Assembly (NCBI GenBank): GCA_949289155.1
Contig: CASEMX010000016.1
Coordinates: forward strand, 1 to 49,303
Direction: 5' to 3'
DNA length: 49,303 nt
Origin: an uncultured Parabacteroides sp.
GTDB lineage: Bacteria > Bacteroidota > Bacteroidia > Bacteroidales > Tannerellaceae
The position numbers and the translations under genes were made by a program. Positions within the stretch are counted from its first letter, which is position 1. Each line of letters begins with the position of its first letter. Under the pieces are notes generated by a model, which saw only the letters and a program-made list of their open reading frames with translations, did no database searches and was not told where the DNA came from. Of the stretch, positions 26,635 to 34,462 are shown piece after piece.

Positions 26635-28266
26635 TTATTTCGGAGAAGTTGTCAGTTGTATGTCCCCAACTGTCAGCTCCTGTAAGGGTAAACTTCGAGA
26701 AGCATTCGGTGGTCTGATTCTCAAGATATGCGTAACGGTTGGCGCAACTTCGGTCGCTTTTATTTCCCGGTAAATGCGCTCCGGTTTGATACCACTTCCT
26801 AAGAAGATTAATGGCGTTATAACTGCATTATTGCGTATGAATTTAACTTTCTCTTGCGGATTGTCATGATTGATTTTCCAACCGGGTTGTAGTTCGATGA
26901 TTAAATCTCCACGTCCGATGTGGTGCGTTCCTTCGCGGAATTTGGCTGTCCCTTCATTCCAATCACCGAACAACAGGCTGTAATCGGTCGTCACATGCTG
27001 CACTCCGCTGAATTCTTTAAGGAAAGCTGCTGCTTTCTTTTGGATTTCGGCTAAATCCAATTTCGCATCTTCGATAGCTTTTCTATTCAGGTAAATCTGG
27101 TTGTTATAAAAACCTTTTACCCAATTGGTCTGCTGGCCGTAAAGCGCCATCAGATACATATTCAACAGGGCAACGCATCGCTTAGGGTGGAATTCGCCGC
27201 CTGCAATATAGCTATCCAATTCCTGCGGATATTCTTCTTCACTCTTATAATAGCCGGAGCCGGTGAATACCACTAAGGTTTTAGACAATCCTACCTTCTT
27301 ATCGATGGCATCCAACAACTGTTCGATGTCTTTGTCTAATTGGTAATAAGTATCTTGGATTTCGAAAGAATACTCTTTGTTCATATTCTCCCGATAGTTT
27401 CCGGCATAATAGGTAATGGATAATAAATCCGGACAAGAGCGTGTCCCGAAACCGCCATACTCTAAGAATTGCATGGCTAAGCGATTCACCTCTTTATTTA
27501 CGAACGGGGTCGTTTTCAGTTTCGGATAGCAGTTCCGTTCCTTTTCGCTGAAGGAATATTTAAACGGTATTTCATCCAAGACGTAGGGGAAAGCATTGAA
27601 CTGCATCGTGGATAGCGATGGCGTCCAGACCATTTTCTCCAATCGTGCCGGTAACGATTCTACGCCATTGTTGTATCGGTCCACATACCAAGGCACACTT
27701 TTATAATAGGTAGTGGTGGCCCATTTCCCATTGGTATTGTCAATCCAGAAAACCCCATTGGCTGCGTGTCCGGCTGACAAAATGGCTGCTTCCGGATTGG
27801 GGGCTATGGCATACACATCGCTTCTGCCTTTCGATGCGATTTTCAGTTCATCTCCGATAGTTGAGCTGAACAGGGCTTTCGGTGAATAATTTTCCCGCGT
27901 ATAATTCCCTAAATAGGCAGGGTCATATAAAATGGAATATTCCTTTTCCCGTTCGAAATCATATTTATTATTGGAAGAGATGCCATTAAAGCAGGGATTG
28001 GAGCCGGTAAACAGGGTCGCGAAAGCACTGGCTTCATCCACATTCGAGAATTCAAAGCGGATATTGGAGTACACTTTGCCTTCGTTCAGCAGGCGTTTGA
28101 AGCCGCGTTCACCGAATGTATTGTAAAAGTATTCGATATAATCTCCGCGCAGCTGGTCAACCGTAATGCATACAACCAGCTTGGGAACCTGTTGTTGGGC
28201 TTCCAAGTTGGTAACTGCCAATATTGCAATTAGCGAAGATAATATTTTCCGTACTTTTTTATCCAT
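26635..28266 (-). CDS. Alkaline phosphatase-superfamily protein lacking the catalytic and metal-binding residues
   Basis: 543 residues with a signal peptide (LIAILAVTNLEAQ). The fold is that of PafA/phosphodiesterase-type alkaline phosphatases: VVCITVDQLRGDY (metal Asp D37 kept), then the FTGSNPCFNGI strand-helix, QDTYYQLDKDIEQLLDAI, and late PLIFLGSGIKPERI ... APTVTHIL. The expected nucleophile loop (Thr...GHA) is EASAFAT, with Glu at 78. The usual DxxGH is YYAGN (286-290), DHG is GSG (336-338), and the HGS...DTHVP segment lacks its His. I conclude it is probably a secreted pseudoenzyme, perhaps a binding or assembly factor. It lies 50 bases downstream of the DUF4105 gene and 95 bases upstream of secA, all on one strand. 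Confidence 0.85.
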   Translation of the reverse strand: MDKKVRKILSSLIAILAVTNLEAQQQVPKLVVCITVDQLRGDYIEYFYNTFGERGFKRLLNEGKVYSNIRFEFSNVDEASAFATLFTGSNPCFNGISSNNKYDFEREKEYSILYDPAYLGNYTRENYSPKALFSSTIGDELKIASKGRSDVYAIAPNPEAAILSAGHAANGVFWIDNTNGKWATTTYYKSVPWYVDRYNNGVESLPARLEKMVWTPSLSTMQFNAFPYVLDEIPFKYSFSEKERNCYPKLKTTPFVNKEVNRLAMQFLEYGGFGTRSCPDLLSITYYAGNYRENMNKEYSFEIQDTYYQLDKDIEQLLDAIDKKVGLSKTLVVFTGSGYYKSEEEYPQELDSYIAGGEFHPKRCVALLNMYLMALYGQQTNWVKGFYNNQIYLNRKAIEDAKLDLAEIQKKAAAFLKEFSGVQHVTTDYSLLFGDWNEGTAKFREGTHHIGRGDLIIELQPGWKINHDNPQEKVKFIRNNAVITPLIFLGSGIKPERIYREIKATEVAPTVTHILRIRPPNASRSLPLQELTVGDIQLTTSPK

Positions 28267-28316
28267 TTATGCTTGTTCGTGTCTCTACAATAAGTATGCC
28301 ACAGCGTTTGTCTGTT

Positions 28317-29510
28317 TTATGCCGGCATGGATTGTTTCCCGATTTTTGCCCTCAGGAGGATACTTCCTGAACGCATCCATAATATGATTATCAAGGGAAT
28401 AAAGGCTACGTTGAAGTGCTGCGGAATAAAATTCCATGCTGCCAGCATCAGCGTTGCCGCCGCAAAGTTAATAAAATGATAATAATATCCTATCTTTCTT
28501 AACTTTTTTACGAGCGAGAATATGACAACCAGCAGTTGCAAGGGATGCATCCAAAGTAGGGTCCAGTTTGGCGATGTGCAGGGATGTTCGGATAAAAATG
28601 CAAGGAAGAACAGCACGCAGCCGCCGATTCCCGCCATGAAAAACAGCAGGGCGTCCAATCCGGCATAATATCGCTTCGTTTTCCATTCCAGAAGGGTGAG
28701 GGCAGCGACAATCAGCAATAGAACGAGGGCACAGACCAGAGGCGTGAGCCATTCTGCGCTGATTTCCTCGTTCGGCTCGGCAGGGCTTACGTGGGTTGCC
28801 GATACCAAAGGGCGCGTCGAGCCGTCGGCGGCTACGATGACCGCATCCGCCATGCCCTCTTTCAAATATTCCGGCAGGAAGAACATCTCGTGCGGCGTGA
28901 TTGGCCTGTCGGTCGGGCTTCCCAATGCCAAATCGCAGCCGAAAGTCAACCACGGGTGGTTTCGCGTACAATAATTAATGATGTCTCTGAAACTCTTCTC
29001 CGGAGGGGTCCAAGTGTAATCGATTTTCCCCTTTACGCTCTTCTCAATCAACAGGGCGGGGCGGGTGGCACAATTATCGAAGAAGAAATTATACCGATAC
29101 TCCCGGTTCTCCGGTTTATAGTTTTCCAGCAGCGCGCTCCATATCGCCCTCTTCTCTTCCGGCAGGAAATTGAGTACCTGCTCGGTGACGCTGCTGCCCC
29201 GCATCTGGTATTCCACGATGTAATCGTCATATTTCATGGCTCCCAGCATATAATCGGTTTCCCCTTTTGCGAAGCGATAGATAAAATTGGGTTTCGAGAA
29301 GCTGAAAATGCCATAATTGAAAACATAGTCGATGCCGCTTTCCCGGTCTTGCACGCGAAGTGCGGTGTGTCCGTACAGCGTAAAGACCTCTCCCTCGTAG
29401 GGCGAACTGGTCAACAGACTGATTTGTGCGTTGTCGCTCAATGGTTGCGCTTGGACCGAAACCATCAGGCTCACGAACAGATATAAAACGATGCCGATAA
29501 ACTTTCTCAT
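28317..29510 (-). CDS. DUF4105 / Lnb N-terminal-like periplasmic domain membrane protein
   Basis: 397 residues from ATG 29510 (MRKFIGIVLYLFVSLMVSVQAQ, a signal peptide). A longer open frame to 29723 runs back into array 4 without a good start. The periplasmic domain (about 25-245) carries LYGHTALRV and FFDNCATRPALLIE, the His and Cys pair that suggests a papain/NlpC-like active site in this family. About five membrane segments follow (WLTPLVCALVLLLIVAAL, LDALLFFMAGIGGCVLFFLAF and others). The family is widespread in Bacteroidetes envelopes and its substrate is unknown. It is the first gene of the series that continues to the pseudo-phosphatase and possibly secA. Confidence 0.88.
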   Translation of the reverse strand: MRKFIGIVLYLFVSLMVSVQAQPLSDNAQISLLTSSPYEGEVFTLYGHTALRVQDRESGIDYVFNYGIFSFSKPNFIYRFAKGETDYMLGAMKYDDYIVEYQMRGSSVTEQVLNFLPEEKRAIWSALLENYKPENREYRYNFFFDNCATRPALLIEKSVKGKIDYTWTPPEKSFRDIINYCTRNHPWLTFGCDLALGSPTDRPITPHEMFFLPEYLKEGMADAVIVAADGSTRPLVSATHVSPAEPNEEISAEWLTPLVCALVLLLIVAALTLLEWKTKRYYAGLDALLFFMAGIGGCVLFFLAFLSEHPCTSPNWTLLWMHPLQLLVVIFSLVKKLRKIGYYYHFINFAAATLMLAAWNFIPQHFNVAFIPLIIILWMRSGSILLRAKIGKQSMPA

Positions 29511-29610
29511 TGAATGGATGCTTGATTTTCCGCTGCAAATATCGGCTTTTTTTGCGTACGCGCCGATGAAATCGGGAAATAAAACGGGAAAAAACAGGGG
29601 AGGAGCAGCC

Positions 29611-29940
29611 CATTTCGTCCACGGAAAATGCTCCTGCGCGCAAACGGCAACCCATTTCGTCCACGAAAAATGCTCCTGCACGCAAACGGCAACCCATTTC
29701 GTCCACGAAAAACGCTCCTGCACGCAAACGGCAGCCTATTTCGTCCACGAAAAATGCTCCTGCGCGCAAACGGCAGCCCATTTCGTTCACGGAAAATGCT
29801 CCTGCACGCGAACGGCAACCCATTTCGTTCACGGAAAATGCTCCTGCACGCGAACGGCAACCCATTTCGTCCACGGAAAATGCTCCTGCGCACGAACGGC
29901 AGCCCATTTCGTCCACGGAACGAGCCCATTTTTCCCCGTT
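29611..29940. repeat. Intergenic tandem array 4: seven 42-bp units plus a degenerate eighth
   Basis: CATTTCGT recurs at 29611, 29653, 29695, 29737 (TATTTCGT), 29779, 29821, 29863 and 29905, always 42 bases apart. Units 5 and 6 are identical. Each unit includes a CGT-CC-ACG/CATTT...AAATG dyad and TGCGCGCA or a close variant. The eighth unit collapses into a T/C-rich end. Several frames stay open on both strands, but no credible start exists. It lies in the 650-base divergent region between the DUF4105 gene (-) and the CoA-disulfide-reductase operon (+). Confidence 0.95.
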
Positions 29941-30086
29941 TTTTGCCAAAATTCATCCGGATTTTATAAAAACGGGAGAGAAGTAAAGCTTTAGGAGGAA
30001 GAAATCTTTATCGGCAGGAGGGATTTAGAGCTTTCCGGATAACTGCCCAATAATTGTTAACGCGAGATTTATTTTCCTGTGGAAAC

Positions 30087-30117
30087 TTTCTGTATCGGAT
30101 TTTATCATTTACCTTTG
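30087..30117 (+). promoter_or_regulatory. Promoter of the CoA-disulfide-reductase operon
   Basis: A perfect TACCTTTG (30110-30117) lies 19 bases after TTTC (30087-30090), a one-base variant of the -33 box. The ATG is at 30161. Confidence 0.6.
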
Positions 30118-30160
30118 CGAAAGTTTCTGATGGAAAATAAATAAAATAAAGAATAGCTAT

Positions 30161-32617
30161 ATGAAAATCATTATCGTAGGAGGAGTGGCTGGAGGAGCCA
30201 CCGCAGCAGCACGTATCCGCCGCAATACAGAGAAAGCGGAAATCATTTTGTTCGAGAAGGGAGCGCATATCTCGTATGCCAATTGCGGACTACCTTATTA
30301 TATAGGCGGGGTCATTCAGGAGCGCGAGCGGCTTTTCGTGCAGACGCCCGAAGCGTTCGGGAAGCGTTTCAACATCGATGTGCGCACGCTCTCGGAGGTT
30401 ATAAGTATCGACCGGGAACGGAAAGAGGTGCAGGTGCGTACCGCAGACGGGAAAACGTATATGGAAAGCTATGATAAACTGTTGCTCTCGCCGGGCGCAT
30501 CGCCTGTTCGTCCGCCGTTGAAGGGAATCGATTCGGAAGGCATCTTTACGCTGCGCAATGTGTCGGACACGGACCGCATCAAGCAGTATTTGGGCGAAAA
30601 ACAGGTGCGGCGTGCCGTCATCGTCGGGGGTGGCTTCATTGGATTGGAAATGGCAGAGAACCTGGTTCATGCCGGGGTGGATGTATCCGTAGTGGAGATG
30701 GCCGACCAAGTGATGGGGCCGATTGACTATTCGATGGCGTCGCTGGTACACGAGCATCTGGTGCAAAAGGGCGTGAAGCTCTACCTAAGCCAGGCGGTAG
30801 AGGCCTTCGAGCGGACCGATGCCGGATTGGACGTGGCGTTCAAGTCGGGCATCCATCTGGAGGTGGATATGGTCATCCTTTCCATTGGGGTGCGCGCCGA
30901 GACCCGCTTGGCATCGGAAGCTGGCTTGAAATTAGGCGAAATGAAGGGCATTTATGTCAATGAATACTTGCAAACGTCGGACGAAGCCATCTATGCCGTG
31001 GGCGACGCCATTGAATTTCCTCACCCGATTACGGGCAAGCCATGGTTGAACTTCCTGGCAGGTCCGGCGAACCGCCAGGCACGTATCGTGGCAGATAATA
31101 TCGTATTTGGCAATCAAGTAACATACGAAGGCTCGATTGGTACGTCCATCGCCAAGGTATTCAACCTGACGGTAGCCTCTACGGGACTTCCCGCCAAGCG
31201 CCTAAAGCAAATGGGCATCGCGTATCTTTCTTCCACGACCCATTCCGCTTCTCATGCCGGGTATTATCCGGGCGCTTTGCAGATGGCCATCAAGATTACC
31301 TACTCCCCAAAAGATGGAAAACTATACGGCGCGCAGATTGTCGGGTGTGATGGCGTAGATAAAAGGATAGATGAGTTCGCGTTGGTTATCAAACAGGGCG
31401 GAACGGTGTACGACCTGACCCGTCTGGAACATGCCTACGCGCCGCCCTTCTCTTCGGCCAAAGATCCGGTAGCGATTGCGGGTTATGTGGCGGGAAATAT
31501 CCTGAGTGGAAAGATGACGCCGCTCTATTGGCGCGAGCTGAAGGATGCCGACCTCCGCGGCGTCTCGTTTGTCGATGTCCGCACGAAGGATGAATATGAA
31601 TTGGGCCATATCCCTGGCGCCATCAACCTGCCTTTGGATGAATTGCGCGAACATCTAAGCGAAATTCCACAGGATAGACCGGTATGGGTGTATTGCGGTG
31701 TCGGCCTGCGCGGTTATTTGGCCAGCAATATTTTAAAAGATAACGGATTTAAGGAGGTGCGCAACCTGATAGGCGGTATCAAGACCTACAAGGCGGCTAC
31801 TGCACCTGTCCGCCTTCCCGAACCCTCTCCTTCTACCCCGAAAGGGAAGGCTTCATGCGTTTGCAAGCCAGAAGAGAAGCCGGTAGCGGCAATTATCCGG
31901 GTGGATGCCTGCGGCGTGCAATGTCCGGGTCCTATCTTGAAGTTGAAACAGAGCATGGAGTCGTTGCAACCGGGGCAATGCCTGGAGGTAAGCGCCACCG
32001 ATGCGGGTTTCCCGCGCGATGCGGAGGCGTGGTGTCATACGACCGGAAACCGCTTCCTCTCGAAATCGGAAGAGCACGGTGTGTACCGGGTGCGGATTGA
32101 AAAGGCCAAAGCAGCCCAGCCCACAGCGCCGAAAGCCACTTCGGGCGGAAAAGGAAAGACCTTCATCCTCTTTAGCGACGACCTCGACAAGGCATTGGCC
32201 ACGTTCGTCCTGGCGAACGGTGCGGCGGCTACGGGAGAGAAGGTCACCTTCTTCTTTACCTTCTGGGGTTTGAACGCCATCAAGAAAGAACGGAAGCCAG
32301 CGGTCACGAAAGACCTCTTTGGGAAGATGTTTGGGATGATGCTACCTGCTGATTCGCGGAAGCTGAAGCTCTCGAAGATGAATATGGGCGGCCTCGGGGC
32401 GAAGATGATGCGCTTCCTGATGCGGAAGAAGGGCGTGGACTCGCTCGAATCGCTCCGCCAGCAGGCGCTGGACAACGGGGTGGAATTCATTGCCTGCCAG
32501 ATGTCGATGGACGTGATGGGCGTGAAACGCGAGGAGCTCCTCGACGAAGTCAGCATCGGCGGCGTGGCAACCTATATGAACCGGGCCGATGAAGCCAACG
32601 TAAACCTCTTTATCTAA
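30161..32617 (+). CDS. CoA-disulfide reductase fused to rhodanese, TusA-like and DsrE-like domains
   Basis: 818 residues with four modules. (1) FAD/NAD(P)H pyridine nucleotide-disulfide reductase, about 1-450, with the FAD loop IIIVGGVAGGATAAAR and the single redox Cys C42 in SYANCGLPYY, typical of CoA/persulfide reductases. (2) Rhodanese, about 460-548, with VYCGVGLRGYLA. (3) A TusA/SirA sulfur carrier, about 578-650, with VQCPGPILKLK. (4) A DsrE/DsrF/DrsH-like domain, about 662-818. The arrangement suggests passage of a persulfide sulfur among the modules and reduction of CoA-disulfide or CoA-persulfide in the cytoplasm. It leads an operon: a MarR regulator starts 6 bases later, followed by a CGGC protein. 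Confidence 0.92.
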   Translation: MKIIIVGGVAGGATAAARIRRNTEKAEIILFEKGAHISYANCGLPYYIGGVIQERERLFVQTPEAFGKRFNIDVRTLSEVISIDRERKEVQVRTADGKTYMESYDKLLLSPGASPVRPPLKGIDSEGIFTLRNVSDTDRIKQYLGEKQVRRAVIVGGGFIGLEMAENLVHAGVDVSVVEMADQVMGPIDYSMASLVHEHLVQKGVKLYLSQAVEAFERTDAGLDVAFKSGIHLEVDMVILSIGVRAETRLASEAGLKLGEMKGIYVNEYLQTSDEAIYAVGDAIEFPHPITGKPWLNFLAGPANRQARIVADNIVFGNQVTYEGSIGTSIAKVFNLTVASTGLPAKRLKQMGIAYLSSTTHSASHAGYYPGALQMAIKITYSPKDGKLYGAQIVGCDGVDKRIDEFALVIKQGGTVYDLTRLEHAYAPPFSSAKDPVAIAGYVAGNILSGKMTPLYWRELKDADLRGVSFVDVRTKDEYELGHIPGAINLPLDELREHLSEIPQDRPVWVYCGVGLRGYLASNILKDNGFKEVRNLIGGIKTYKAATAPVRLPEPSPSTPKGKASCVCKPEEKPVAAIIRVDACGVQCPGPILKLKQSMESLQPGQCLEVSATDAGFPRDAEAWCHTTGNRFLSKSEEHGVYRVRIEKAKAAQPTAPKATSGGKGKTFILFSDDLDKALATFVLANGAAATGEKVTFFFTFWGLNAIKKERKPAVTKDLFGKMFGMMLPADSRKLKLSKMNMGGLGAKMMRFLMRKKGVDSLESLRQQALDNGVEFIACQMSMDVMGVKREELLDEVSIGGVATYMNRADEANVNLFI

Positions 32618-32623
32618 CCTGGA

Positions 32624-33001
32624 ATGGAAAAGATTCAATGTATCTGCCGGATGAGGGACCTTATGAAGGCGCTCTCCGAATTGGAAACCCAGCTGGAGGA
32701 GGCGTACGGCGTCACGCTCAACGAGGCAATGGTCCTTTGCAGCGTGGGAAGCGAGACGGTTTCGGCCGGAGACATCACCGCCTGCACGGGCATGACCCCT
32801 TCGCACACCTCGAAGACCATCCGCTCCGTAGAAGACAAGGGGTTGCTCTCGCGGAAGCTGGGCGAACACGACAAACGCCAGATGTATTTCCTCCTCACCC
32901 GCAAGGGGAAGAACTGCTTAGGACGTATCAAGGAGAAGGGCGTCAATGTCCCAGAATGGTTGGCATCGTTGTTTTCCGGAGAAGAGACACCAATAGAATA
33001 A
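32624..33001 (+). CDS. MarR-family transcriptional regulator
   Basis: 125 residues. The winged-helix part is recognisable: an N-terminal dimer helix, the HTH segment VSAGDITACTGMTPSHTSKT, and the wing LLSRKLGEHDKRQMYFLLT with the usual D-K/R-R. It also has Cys residues (C7 in IQCIC, C9 and others) that could sense reactive sulfur or oxidants. It lies 6 bases after the multidomain reductase and 19 before the CGGC gene, so it probably controls its own operon. No clear operator was identified upstream of 30161. Confidence 0.88.
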   Translation: MEKIQCICRMRDLMKALSELETQLEEAYGVTLNEAMVLCSVGSETVSAGDITACTGMTPSHTSKTIRSVEDKGLLSRKLGEHDKRQMYFLLTRKGKNCLGRIKEKGVNVPEWLASLFSGEETPIE

Positions 33002-33020
33002 TAAATAAAGATTGAGCAAT

Positions 33021-33353
33021 ATGAAATTAGGAATTATCAGATGTATGCAGACAGAGGACTTCTGTCCGGGGACGGGAGACTTCAACGCCGTGCGCCGCAA
33101 GACGGGCGTATTCGCCGGTGTAGAGGAGGAGATAGAGATTGTAGGATTCACGAACTGCGGCGGATGCCCGGGCAAGAAAGCCGTGCTGCGGGCAAGGGAA
33201 CTGGTGAAACGGGGAGCCGATACCATCGCCTTCGCCTCGTGTATCCAGAAGGGGACGCCGATTGGTTATCCCTGCCCGTTCGCCAAGAAAATGAAAAGCA
33301 TCATAGAGAACGATTTGGACGGAAAGGTAACGCTGTTGGATTATACGCATTGA
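33021..33353 (+). CDS. CGGC domain-containing protein
   Basis: 110 residues from ATG 33021; an in-frame TTG at 33012 is ignored. It shows the family pattern: IIRCMQTEDFCPGTGDF, FTNCGGCPGKKA (the CGGC motif), IAFASCIQKGTPIGYPCP, and a C-terminal tail. The several paired cysteines suggest a metal or Fe-S/Zn site. Biochemical function is unknown. It is the last gene of the redox operon, so a role in thiol or persulfide chemistry is a reasonable inference. Confidence 0.85.
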   Translation: MKLGIIRCMQTEDFCPGTGDFNAVRRKTGVFAGVEEEIEIVGFTNCGGCPGKKAVLRARELVKRGADTIAFASCIQKGTPIGYPCPFAKKMKSIIENDLDGKVTLLDYTH

Positions 33354-33381
33354 GCCGACAGGCATTGCCGGACCATCACAA

Positions 33382-34149
33382 TCAAATCTTGCCCTCTTCC
33401 CCGCACACCAGCTCCACCGCCATCGTATAGCTCGCCGCCTGCTTCATGGGGCGCGGACTGGTGGTGCATTGGCTGACGATGCGCAGCCGGTAGCGTCCTG
33501 CCGGCAGGTCGTGGGGAATGAGGGTGATGATTTTGCTTCGTGTATTGATGGAGAGCTTTTCCGCCAGGATATGGCAGACTGCCTCGCCCGTCTCGGCGTT
33601 AATGAAATAGAGTCCGCGCTCAGGCAGGTCGCCGTTCATCAGCAGCATAGTGCCGTGCAGGATAAGCATACCGCCCGGTGTCAGCCGCTCGTTCGTCGTC
33701 TGGCTTGCCCCGTCTTCTACGCTGAAAATATGCAGCCGTCTGCCACCTACCGCCGAGACCGCATCCAGCAGCGGGTCGGCCAATGCTTTGCGCAACCGGG
33801 GCCCCATGCTGTAGTTGATAAATGCCTCATTCTGTGCCCTGACGGTCGAATCGAACCTCCGCTGCGTCTGCCATATCCCCGACACTGCCGGCGTCAGTCG
33901 CCCGATAGGGAGGTTCACCGCTATCCCGTCCATCAGGCAATCGATAATCCCATCCATCAGCTGCCCCACTGCCGCACGGAGGATTTCGCGCGACAGTCCG
34001 TTGCTGCCGTTCGCCGTGATGCGTGCAATCACATCGTCCATCTCGTAAGACCCGGCAAGGATGACCTGTGCCACAAACTCGTTCTCCTTGTGTACGGTAT
34101 AGTTCGACCGCCGCAGTTTGACCTGCCATTGTGCTCTTTTCTTTTTCAT
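33382..34149 (-). CDS. Bvu_2165-type IHF/HU-like DNA-binding protein with C-terminal Ig-like DUF4469 domain
   Basis: 255 residues from ATG 34149 (MKKKRAQWQVKLRRSN). Upstream in-frame starts would translate repeat DNA and are rejected; TAAGGA lies just before this ATG. The N-terminal half (about 1-125) resembles the HU/IHF-like domain, including ITANGSNGLSREILRAAV and MDGIAVNLPIGRLTPAVSG. The C-terminal half (about 145-235) has the beta-rich GMLILHGTMLLMNGDLPERG and IPHDLPAGRYRLRIVSQ segments of DUF4469. The family is abundant in Bacteroidetes and is assumed to bind DNA. It is convergent with the CGGC gene, and three short tandem arrays lie just upstream. Confidence 0.85.
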   Translation of the reverse strand: MKKKRAQWQVKLRRSNYTVHKENEFVAQVILAGSYEMDDVIARITANGSNGLSREILRAAVGQLMDGIIDCLMDGIAVNLPIGRLTPAVSGIWQTQRRFDSTVRAQNEAFINYSMGPRLRKALADPLLDAVSAVGGRRLHIFSVEDGASQTTNERLTPGGMLILHGTMLLMNGDLPERGLYFINAETGEAVCHILAEKLSINTRSKIITLIPHDLPAGRYRLRIVSQCTTSPRPMKQAASYTMAVELVCGEEGKI

Positions 34150-34176
34150 ATTCCTTATCCCTGTTATCATCCCATG

Positions 34177-34262
34177 CCGCTCGGCAGAGGCTGACGATAT
34201 GCTTCGTACGAGGCCCTTCAACTTCGTCCGTACGAGGCTATCCCTTCCGCTCGGCAGAGGCT
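34177..34262. repeat. GC-rich repeats upstream of the HU-like gene
   Basis: CGCTCGGCAGAGGCT occurs at 34178 and 34248, and CGTACGAGGC at 34205 and 34229 (24 bases apart), interleaved. The AGGC(T) boxes read as the inverted form of the GCCTCGTGCG boxes located beyond the AT-rich array, so the whole region has nested symmetry. Confidence 0.75.
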
Positions 34263-34288
34263 TTTTATTTTTACAAAGATAAGAAATA

Positions 34289-34370
34289 TATTCTGAAGAG
34301 AATAATTTTTTATCCTCTAAAGAATATTTTTTTATTCTCCAAAGAATATTTTGCTATTCTATAAAGAATA
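34289..34370. repeat. Four 22-bp AT-rich palindromic units
   Basis: TATTCTgaagAGAATA-type dyads start at 34289, 34311, 34333 and 34355, exactly 22 bases (about two helical turns) apart, separated by T-rich spacers. The second unit reads TATCCTCTAAAGAATA. This spacing would place four identical protein sites on one face of the helix. Alternatively it could form a chain of AU hairpins ending AraC-side transcripts. Confidence 0.85.
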
Positions 34371-34395
34371 TGGAGTGTATGCCGAGTAGCAGGGA

Positions 34396-34456
34396 GAGCC
34401 TCGTGCGGAGGGAACAGGGAGCCTCACACGGAGAGGAGAGGGAGCCTCGCGCGTCC
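34396..34456. repeat. Three 23-bp units with GAGCCTC boxes
   Basis: GAGCCTCGTGCGGAG, GAGCCTCACACGGAG and GAGCCTCGCGCGTCC start at 34396, 34419 and 34442, 23 bases apart. The array abuts the 3' end of the AraC gene (stop at 34463) and is the inverted counterpart of the GC-rich boxes at 34205-34262. Confidence 0.8.
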
Positions 34457-34462
34457 GTGAAG

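Larger units (their letters stand above)
29511..30160. other. Long divergent intergenic region: what it contains
   Basis: It is occupied mainly by array 4 (29611-29940). 29511-29610 should hold the minus-strand promoter of the DUF4105 gene but shows only a weak ATATTTG-like element. 29941-30086 shows no gene or clear site. The plus-strand promoter lies at 30087-30117. Confidence 0.6.

Noticed and set aside
28317-29723. 468-residue version of the DUF4105 protein
   Set aside because: The extra N-terminus is translated array 4. A standard signal peptide starts at ATG 29510.
29227-29994. Cys/Arg- or His-rich repeat proteins on both strands of array 4
   Set aside because: Several overlapping frames stay open only because the period is a multiple of three. 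None has a credible start, and they run into the DUF4105 gene in a different frame.
33382-34221. Longer start for the HU-like protein at 34221
   Set aside because: The added 24 residues come from the GC-rich repeats. ATG 34149 has a purine-rich upstream sequence and gives the expected family start.
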